Source: Gammaproteobacteria bacterium (GTDB taxonomy: Bacteria > Pseudomonadota > Gammaproteobacteria > JABABF01). From it: a stretch of 6,427 nt of DNA. The stretch lies in assembly GCA_014238345.1 (NCBI GenBank), contig JABABF010000142.1, forward strand, positions 1 to 6,427, written 5' to 3'. The position numbers and the translations under genes were made by a program. The notes below the pieces were generated by a model, which saw only the letters and a program-made list of their open reading frames with translations, did no database searches and had not been told where the DNA came from. Within the stretch, counting starts at the first letter, position 1, and each line of letters starts with the position of its first letter. Shown one piece after another: positions 1-5,330 of this stretch.

Positions 1-109
1 CCACCAACTCGGCCACCCGCTCGCGCTGAGCCAGCAGTACCACTAAGTCCGGCCCAATGCCCGCTGGTTCGCCAGGTGTCAGCGCGAGGCGCGCCGGCCG
101 GGCGTTCAC
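1..109 (-). CDS. pdxA: 4-hydroxythreonine-4-phosphate dehydrogenase, N-terminal fragment (cut by window edge)
   Basis: Only the first 36 codons are present; the gene continues beyond base 1. The product oxidises 4-phosphohydroxy-L-threonine in the DXP-dependent pyridoxal 5'-phosphate pathway, in the cytoplasm. The visible N-terminus reads LALTPGEPAGIGPDLV (residues 8-23), and the GEPAGIGP segment is the hallmark opening of PdxA. The start is GTG at 107-109, which overlaps the TGA stop of surA as GTGA. An in-frame TGA at 119-121, four codons upstream, rules out a longer start apart from an unlikely CTG directly before it. I see no strong ribosome binding site, so translation is probably coupled to surA. 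The surA-pdxA order is conserved in many proteobacteria. Identification is firm although only the beginning is visible. Confidence 0.92.
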   Translation of the reverse strand, partial: MNARPARLALTPGEPAGIGPDLVVLLAQRERVAELV

Positions 110-1386
110 CAGCGGATTTCAACATAGGAACGGTCGCGCAATTCATCTAGCCAAGCCTTGAGCTCTACGGGGTAGCGCCGCTGGTAGAGCAGCTCTGCCG
201 CCCGACGACGCACCTCTTCTTCGGTCACATCGATCTGACGCCGCTCCAGCACTTTCAGCAGATGGAAACCGTGTGTACTCTCGACAATCTCGCTCAATGT
301 ACCCGTCTCTTGCGCCAGCATCGCCGCAGCAAAGCGCGGCACGACTTGCCGTGCGCGCAACCAGCCTAGCTCGCCACCACTGGGTCGTGAGTGGGCATCC
401 TCAGAGTATTGCTGAGCCAATACGGCAAAGTCCTCGCCCGCGAGCAGGCGACGGCGCAGCTCCACCAACTCGGCGCGGGTCTCGGCGGCATTGCGCAGTT
501 CTGATGGCTGTAGCAAGAGATGCCGCACCCGCAGCTCGGGCACCATCTCGCCATGACCGCGCCGACCTATCAGCTGAATCATGTGCAAGCCGCTGTCGTT
601 GTGCACTGGACCGACGATCTCGCCGATGTCCAGCCCTGCCACCACGCTCTCGAAGAGATAGGGCAGCTCAGCGCGGCTGCGCCATTGCAAGTCTGTCACC
701 CGCAACGCAGACTCTCCCTCGGCAGCGCGCAGCAGATCACTTTGCTGAGCGCGACTACGCACCCTTTGCAGCAGCGCGCGCGCTTCCATCTTGCTCCCAG
801 CTGAGGCATCGGCATCCAGCGGTGCACTGAGCTGCAATAAGTGATAGCGCCGCTCCCGCAACTGGGCACCAGCAGGCGAATCAAGGTAGGCCTGTAGCTC
901 GTCGCTGCTCAGCTGAGCGCGACGGCGCACATTAATCGCCTGCACACGCTCAATAGCCATCTGCTCGCGCAGCTGCTGGCGCATTGCAACATAATCTCCG
1001 CCCTCGCGATCTAGCTGATCAATCATGCCCTCAAGGTCGAGACCCTGATCGGCGGCAATACGGCTCAGAGCGACATTTAGTTCGCGGTCACTGATGTGGA
1101 TGCTGGAGCGGGCGGCACTTTGCAGCTGCAGGCGCTCCAGCACCATCTGATCAAGCAACTGGCGGCGTAGCTCTGCGGTGGGCGGAGGCTGATCACTCTG
1201 TTGCAAACGCTGGTTCAGCATAGCGTAGCGGGTATTGAATTCACTGAGCAAAACGCTCTCGTCGCCAGCCACTGCCAAAATGCGATCGAGTAATTTCACC
1301 TCGGCTCGCGCTGGCGGCGCGGCCAATGCAGCGGCGCAACACAGCACCGATAACAAAAGAGCGCACAAGAGTGGGGGTCTACTCAT
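106..1386 (-). CDS. surA: Periplasmic chaperone / peptidyl-prolyl isomerase SurA
   Basis: This 426-residue protein, close to the 428 of E. coli SurA, escorts unfolded outer-membrane proteins across the periplasm to the BAM complex. Residues 1-28 form a signal peptide (MSRPPLLCALLL, then a hydrophobic stretch ending PARA, with cleavage likely before EVKLLD). Residues 29-165 are the helical SurA N-domain (LLDRILAVAGDESVLLSEF). Residues about 180-276 are the first parvulin domain and about 284-382 the second (RVRHLLLQ, SGGELGWL, HGFHLLKV). A C-terminal helix follows (AWLDELRDRSYVEIRW). The first parvulin domain lacks the GG-x-GW segment kept by the second, so only the second looks catalytically competent; E. 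coli is similar. An upstream in-frame ATG at 1434 was rejected because it would put 16 residues before the signal peptide. The chosen ATG overlaps the lptD stop by 8 nt and pdxA overlaps its own stop, which indicates an operon. Confidence 0.95.
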   Translation of the reverse strand: MSRPPLLCALLLSVLCCAAALAAPPARAEVKLLDRILAVAGDESVLLSEFNTRYAMLNQRLQQSDQPPPTAELRRQLLDQMVLERLQLQSAARSSIHISDRELNVALSRIAADQGLDLEGMIDQLDREGGDYVAMRQQLREQMAIERVQAINVRRRAQLSSDELQAYLDSPAGAQLRERRYHLLQLSAPLDADASAGSKMEARALLQRVRSRAQQSDLLRAAEGESALRVTDLQWRSRAELPYLFESVVAGLDIGEIVGPVHNDSGLHMIQLIGRRGHGEMVPELRVRHLLLQPSELRNAAETRAELVELRRRLLAGEDFAVLAQQYSEDAHSRPSGGELGWLRARQVVPRFAAAMLAQETGTLSEIVESTHGFHLLKVLERRQIDVTEEEVRRRAAELLYQRRYPVELKAWLDELRDRSYVEIRW

Positions 1387-3598
1387 GGCGAGACACCACC
1401 GAGCGCTCTGCAGAAGGCGGTGGCGAACCGCCAAAATGAAAATTCAACAATAGCTCTCCCTCATGATGAGACTCCTCTCTCAGACTGCGCCGAAAACCCA
1501 CACCCACGCCCCAGCAACAACTACGGTAGTCCAGCCCCAGTTCCAAGTCAATTAGCTCCCCGTCATCAAGGTTGCCGCGCCACGTACCATGCCCCTGCCA
1601 ACGCGTGCCGAGCGGCAGTTGGGCTCTCAGTCCCACCTGCTGCCCAGAGGTTTCCTCGCCACGGGCGAAGTACCACTGAGCAGCGAGTTCGGCGCCGCCA
1701 CCCACCGAGCGCCACGCCAGATCTAAATCCGCCAAATCCAAGCGCCCAGCACGCTCATCCCAGGCCAAGTCTAAGCCCAGCGACCAAGGAGCAACACGGG
1801 CACCGATGCCAATGGCTAGCGGCGAGCGCACAGCGACATCGGCTCCCAAGCCCTCTACCAGCGCCACCTGTCGGTCGGCAAAGTGGTAGATCTGCCCGAG
1901 GCTAAGCCGTAGCTCGGCATCCTGCGCTGGCCACCGCCACTCGGCGCTGGCCTCCAACGACAGTCGATTGGCATCGGCGATGCGATCGTGGCCGCTGAAA
2001 CGGGTGTTGCGTAGCAGCTGGTGGCGGTCGAAGCGCAGCGCTTGACTGTCGTAAATCGGCCGACTGGCCTGCCTGCGGTGGTCAGTGTACTGGTAACGCA
2101 GACGATAGCGCAAGCGCCGTATCGCCCCCTCAGCCGCCAACTGCCGCATGGCCGACCACTCTAGGTCGAGTCCCGCCGACGGAGCCGCCAAGCTGCCGTA
2201 TCCCTCATGCCACAGCTGCTCAAAACGCAGCCATGGGCGCCAGTTCAGCGCCCCCCACCGCTGTGTCCAATCCAGCTCTAGGCTTGTGTGCAGTCGACCA
2301 CCGTCACCTAAGGTCCGCTCGGCGTGGCTGAAGTGAGCGTAATCCAGCGCCAGAGCCAGCGCTGGCCCGTCTCCCGGGGTGCCGAGCTGAGTGCTGGCAA
2401 CCAGCCACGGTTCGCGCCAATAACCCCCCTCAACCAGACCCGGGTCGAGACTCTGATAGCGCTCCCAGCCGACAGCGAAGTGATGTGCACGACCGTTGTG
2501 TTGTAATTGCAGGCGCTGCGGCAGGGCGTGGCGGTACTCGTCCACTCCAGACGACAGATAGCTCAAATCGCTGAAATAGCGCCGATCGCTGACACGGGCG
2601 ACATCGATCTCGGACTGCCACGCACCGATGCCACCCTGATGATCAATCCGGTAGTACCAGCGCCGCGTGCCGAGCACACGGTCATCGGGCAGAAAACTCG
2701 CCTCCGCCTGCCAAGTGCCCCAGGTATCTAGGCGGCGCAGCTCGGCTCCCAGTAGCACCCCGCGCCGCGTCATTGCAGCCAGCGCCAGCGTGGCATCGTA
2801 GTTAGGTGCCAAGTTCAGATACAAGGGCTGATACCACAGCGCCCCACCATCGCTGGAATAGCCGATTTCCGGCGGCAACAAACCACTGCGTCGACGACCA
2901 ATGGGTAGCCACCAGGCTGGCAGGCGCAGCACCGGCCAGCGCCCCAAGTAGAGCCGCGCATCGCGCATCGCCACATAGCCGCGCTCACGATCGACATGCA
3001 GGCGCTCCACCTCGAAATGCCAGCCACTGCGACCCGGCGGGCAGAGGCTGAAGCTCGCCTTATCTAGGCTGAGCTGCTCGCCTAACCACTGTGCGCGCTC
3101 GGCGCGGCCATGCGCCTGTTGCTCAAACAGCACATAGTGAAGCTGGCGCAGATCGACTTGACGGCTACGCTGGTCGAGTACCGCCTCGGTAGCAGTGAAT
3201 GCGGCCTGCGGGCTCTTGACACGCACCGCACCGCTCAGCGTGGCGCGCTGACCCTGGGCATCAAGTACCACTTCAGTAGCATGCAGGCGCAGCTGACCCA
3301 GCTCGATGTCAGCCCCGCCGCTGAGACGGGTCTCGCCATCGGCGCGCAGGATGCTGTGGGGAGCGCGAGCGCGGATTTGCGCCCCCTCAAGTTCATCCAG
3401 TAACGGCGGCGCGAAGAAACCACAGCAGTGGCGGTCGAGCTGCAGCTGCCAATAGGGGGATACAACGGGGGCACAACCAGCATCAACGGGAGCGGTTGAG
3501 AGCGGGCTAGAGTCGGGCGGCGCCGTTTGCCCGCTCACAATGGCTGGTGCACCCAGGCACAGCAAGGCGGCGGTCAGCAGAATGCGTGACAACAGCAT
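1379..3598 (-). CDS. lptD: LPS-assembly outer-membrane protein LptD (Imp/OstA)
   Basis: This 739-residue beta-barrel, with the lipoprotein LptE, inserts lipopolysaccharide into the outer leaflet; E. coli LptD has 784 residues. Residues 1-23 form a signal peptide (MLLSRILLTAALLCLGAP, cleavage near VSG-QTA). Residues about 73-165 are the periplasmic OstA/LptA-like jellyroll, and the rest is the LptD barrel domain. Conserved landmarks are CPPGRSGW (186-193), GRRRSGLLPP (234-243), HDRIADAN (537-544), LGQIYHF (567-573) and the paired cysteines CC at 694-695. Cys186 and Cys694/695 match the disulfide cysteines of E. coli LptD. The N-terminal partner is probably Cys58 or Cys59 (HCCGFFAPP), and Cys42 is extra. 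Longer starts exist at 3637 and 3709. The first adds 13 residues before the signal peptide and the second runs into the transporter gene, so 3598 is preferred, though no strong Shine-Dalgarno sequence is visible there. The last 8 nt contain the surA start. Confidence 0.95.
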   Translation of the reverse strand: MLLSRILLTAALLCLGAPAIVSGQTAPPDSSPLSTAPVDAGCAPVVSPYWQLQLDRHCCGFFAPPLLDELEGAQIRARAPHSILRADGETRLSGGADIELGQLRLHATEVVLDAQGQRATLSGAVRVKSPQAAFTATEAVLDQRSRQVDLRQLHYVLFEQQAHGRAERAQWLGEQLSLDKASFSLCPPGRSGWHFEVERLHVDRERGYVAMRDARLYLGRWPVLRLPAWWLPIGRRRSGLLPPEIGYSSDGGALWYQPLYLNLAPNYDATLALAAMTRRGVLLGAELRRLDTWGTWQAEASFLPDDRVLGTRRWYYRIDHQGGIGAWQSEIDVARVSDRRYFSDLSYLSSGVDEYRHALPQRLQLQHNGRAHHFAVGWERYQSLDPGLVEGGYWREPWLVASTQLGTPGDGPALALALDYAHFSHAERTLGDGGRLHTSLELDWTQRWGALNWRPWLRFEQLWHEGYGSLAAPSAGLDLEWSAMRQLAAEGAIRRLRYRLRYQYTDHRRQASRPIYDSQALRFDRHQLLRNTRFSGHDRIADANRLSLEASAEWRWPAQDAELRLSLGQIYHFADRQVALVEGLGADVAVRSPLAIGIGARVAPWSLGLDLAWDERAGRLDLADLDLAWRSVGGGAELAAQWYFARGEETSGQQVGLRAQLPLGTRWQGHGTWRGNLDDGELIDLELGLDYRSCCWGVGVGFRRSLREESHHEGELLLNFHFGGSPPPSAERSVVSRHE

Positions 3599-3604
3599 GG
3601 CATT

Positions 3605-3620
3605 TTGGCGCCCGTGCCAA
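3605..3620 (-). repeat. Short inverted repeat just upstream of the lptD start
   Basis: TTGGC at 3605-3609 pairs with GCCAA at 3616-3620 around a 6-base loop. In the lptD transcript this small hairpin would end 6 nt before the ATG, covering the place where a ribosome binding site should lie. It could modulate translation initiation, or act as a protein site, or be chance. A 5-bp stem is weak evidence on its own. Confidence 0.3.
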
Positions 3621-3638
3621 TCGATCGGTTGAGCCATC

Positions 3639-3673
3639 GTCTGGCCAGCGCTAACAAACGATTGAAGCCAGAC
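3639..3673 (-). repeat. 7-bp inverted repeat in the transporter-lptD spacer
   Basis: GTCTGGC at 3639-3645 is perfectly complementary to GCCAGAC at 3667-3673, with 21 bases between them. On the minus strand it begins 8 nt after the TGA of the transporter gene and lies 40 nt before the lptD start. No T-run follows in the direction of transcription, so it does not look like an intrinsic terminator. It could be an mRNA processing or stabilising structure, or an operator-like dyad. The long loop makes it only moderately stable. Confidence 0.35.
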
Positions 3674-3681
3674 CGCGCCGC

Positions 3682-5214
3682 TCAATCGCGCTCCAATCGA
3701 TGTAGCCAAGGGCTGGCCAACAATACCAAGAGACCGATGCCGAGCCCCATCTTGCCCAGCGTGGCAAATAGCGCGCCATAGGCCGCCCCAGCCGCCGCCT
3801 GTGAGGCCGCTGAACTATCGACCAGCGCCGCTAACAGGCCGCCAATATAACTGGCCGAGGCCACCGCCAGAAACCAAGTGCCCATCATCGTCCCCACCAG
3901 CCGCACTGGACTCAGCTGGGTGACCATCGACAGGCCGACCGGCGACAGACATAACTCGCCAGTGGTGTGCAACAGATAGGCCAGCACCAACCATATCAGC
4001 GCCGTCTTCGCGTCGTCGACACCAAGGCTGATGCCGATGGCCAACACCGCAAAGCCGAGGCCTGCTTGGGTGATGCCAAGGCCAAAACGGGCGGCATAAC
4101 CCGGGAGCAGGCCGCGTGCACGCAACGCTGGCCACAACCAGGCGAAGAGCGGGCCGAGTAGCAGAATAAAAATCGGGTTCAGCGCTTGAATTTGCGAGGC
4201 ACGCAGCTCAAAACCACCCAGTTGTCGATCTACAGCGCGGTCGGCGAACAGCGTCATTGAGCTGCCAGCCTGCTCAAACAGTGCCCAGAACAACACTGAG
4301 CAGAAAGTCAAAATGATGACTAACAGCACATGACGTCGCTCGGCAATGCTAGCCAAACGCAGGCAAAACCAGCCCCAGAAGAGATAGATCCCCAAGAAAG
4401 CAACCAGCAACGCACCGCCGACCCACTGGTAGTGACTCAGTCCCTGCTGGCTCAGCAACACCGCCACGATGGCGGCGAGATAGATCCAATGCTCGCGACA
4501 CAGTCCGTAGCGGCGCTGTGCTAGCCAAGCCGGGTCTGGAGCCTCGGCTAGGCCGTGCAAGTAGCGCTGCCCCCAGACAAAGGTGCCCAAGCCCAGCAAC
4601 ATCCCCACCCCTGCCAAACCGAAGCCCCACGACCAACCCCAGACCTCACCGACCCAGCCGACCAACAGCGTGGCCAGCGCCGCACCCAAATTGATGCCCA
4701 TATAGAAGATGGTAAAGCCGCTGTCGCAGCGCGGGTCGCCGGGGGCGTAGAGACGACCGACCAATGAGGAGATATTGGGCTTGAGGAAACCAACCCCAAC
4801 AGCGATCATGGCCATCGCCAAGAAAGTCATGCTGAGCCCGAAGTCATCGCGCCACAGTGTGCCGTCATTGAGTAGCCGCGCCGGGGAGCCCTCCCAGGCC
4901 ATCGCCAAATGCCCCAAGCACAGCAGCACACCACCGAAGATCACCGCTCGGCGCAGACCCAGCCAACGGTCGGCAATCAGCCCACCGACCACGGGCAGGG
5001 CGTAGACCAAGCCCGCATAGGCACCGTAGCTGTGCGCCGCCATCGCATCGTCAAACAGAAAATGGCGCGTGAGATAGAGTACCAACAGGGCGCGCATACC
5101 GTAGTAGCTAAAGCGCTCCCACATCTCGGTAGCAAACAGCACATACAGCCCCCGTGGGTGACCAAACCACTCGCCGCCGCCCGCCACCTGCGCCGCCGCC
5201 GCTCGCTCTGACAT
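3682..5214 (-). CDS. Proton-dependent oligopeptide transporter, POT/PTR2 family (MFS)
   Basis: This 510-residue inner-membrane protein is expected to import di- and tripeptides with protons. The family signature EMWERFSYYGMRALLVLY (residues 30-47) carries the ExxERFxYY motif of helix 1. GFLKPN (142-147) supplies the conserved helix-4 lysine (Lys145), FYMGINLGA (170-178) is the second PTR2 signature, FEQAGSS (313-319) gives the helix-7 glutamate (Glu314), and GELCLSPVGLS (419-429) gives Glu419 in helix 10. The hydrophobic profile fits the bacterial 14-helix layout, with two additional helices around 242-286 between the two six-helix bundles. All the usual proton and peptide residues I can recognise are intact. 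The ATG at 5212-5214 has a strong ribosome binding site. The gene faces away from amgK and lies 83 nt before lptD, with no clear terminator between, so some read-through into lptD is plausible. The substrate range within the family cannot be told from sequence. Confidence 0.93.
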   Translation of the reverse strand: MSERAAAAQVAGGGEWFGHPRGLYVLFATEMWERFSYYGMRALLVLYLTRHFLFDDAMAAHSYGAYAGLVYALPVVGGLIADRWLGLRRAVIFGGVLLCLGHLAMAWEGSPARLLNDGTLWRDDFGLSMTFLAMAMIAVGVGFLKPNISSLVGRLYAPGDPRCDSGFTIFYMGINLGAALATLLVGWVGEVWGWSWGFGLAGVGMLLGLGTFVWGQRYLHGLAEAPDPAWLAQRRYGLCREHWIYLAAIVAVLLSQQGLSHYQWVGGALLVAFLGIYLFWGWFCLRLASIAERRHVLLVIILTFCSVLFWALFEQAGSSMTLFADRAVDRQLGGFELRASQIQALNPIFILLLGPLFAWLWPALRARGLLPGYAARFGLGITQAGLGFAVLAIGISLGVDDAKTALIWLVLAYLLHTTGELCLSPVGLSMVTQLSPVRLVGTMMGTWFLAVASASYIGGLLAALVDSSAASQAAAGAAYGALFATLGKMGLGIGLLVLLASPWLHRLERD

Positions 5215-5220
5215 GGCTGT

Positions 5221-5227
5221 CCTCCTT
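5221..5227 (-). promoter_or_regulatory. Ribosome binding site of the POT transporter
   Basis: The minus strand reads AAGGAGG, a near-perfect Shine-Dalgarno sequence, 6 nt before the ATG at 5212-5214. It fixes the start codon and suggests efficient translation, in contrast with the weak sites before lptD, surA and pdxA. Confidence 0.85.
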
Positions 5228-5246
5228 CTTCCGCCAAGGGGTCTGT

Positions 5247-5259
5247 CGCCGCTACGGCG
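5247..5259. repeat. GC-rich mini-hairpin in the divergent spacer
   Basis: CGCCG at 5247-5251 pairs with CGGCG at 5255-5259 around a CTA loop. In the transporter mRNA it would lie about 20 nt upstream of the Shine-Dalgarno sequence. It has no T-run and is not a terminator. It is short and lies in GC-rich DNA, so chance is a fair explanation. Confidence 0.25.
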
Positions 5260-5330
5260 GTGGCGATGCGCCTAGCACTTGTGCACATGGTACAGAATAG
5301 CGGCAGTAAGTGCCCACCGAAGAGGGTGGT

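Larger units (their letters stand above)
5215..5330. promoter_or_regulatory. Divergent intergenic region between the POT transporter and amgK
   Basis: These 116 nt separate the leftward transporter gene from the rightward kinase gene and must hold the 5' signals of both. I could not find a convincing sigma-70 promoter. The best minus-strand -10 candidate is TATTCT (5294-5299), but the hexamer 16 nt upstream (TTCGGT) matches a -35 box poorly. A palindrome TGTGCACA lies at 5280-5287, and a short GC hairpin lies nearer the transporter. Extra GTG codons before the kinase make its exact left boundary uncertain. Confidence 0.5.

Noticed and set aside
273..830. 185-codon open frame on the plus strand, antisense to surA
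   Set aside because: It lies wholly inside surA, its Arg/Ala/Ser/Pro-rich product resembles no family I know, and it is explained as a shadow frame in GC-rich coding DNA.
1420..1905. 161-codon open frame on the plus strand, antisense to lptD
   Set aside because: The Pro/Arg/His-rich low-complexity product without recognisable motifs is typical of the antisense frame of a GC-rich gene; lptD itself is certain here.
3617..3701. Direct repeat CCAATCGAT at 3617-3625 and 3693-3701
   Set aside because: It is only 9 bp, one copy lies inside the transporter coding sequence, and there are no associated features of a mobile element or protein-binding array.
3599..3709. Longer lptD N-terminus starting at 3709 or 3637
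   Set aside because: Both place a non-hydrophobic extension before the clear signal peptide, and the 3709 start overlaps the transporter gene. The 3637 start cannot be fully excluded.
5294..5299. TATTCT as a -10 box for the transporter on the minus strand
   Set aside because: The hexamer at the proper distance upstream (TTCGGT) matches a -35 box poorly, so it is noted only within the spacer and not called as a promoter.
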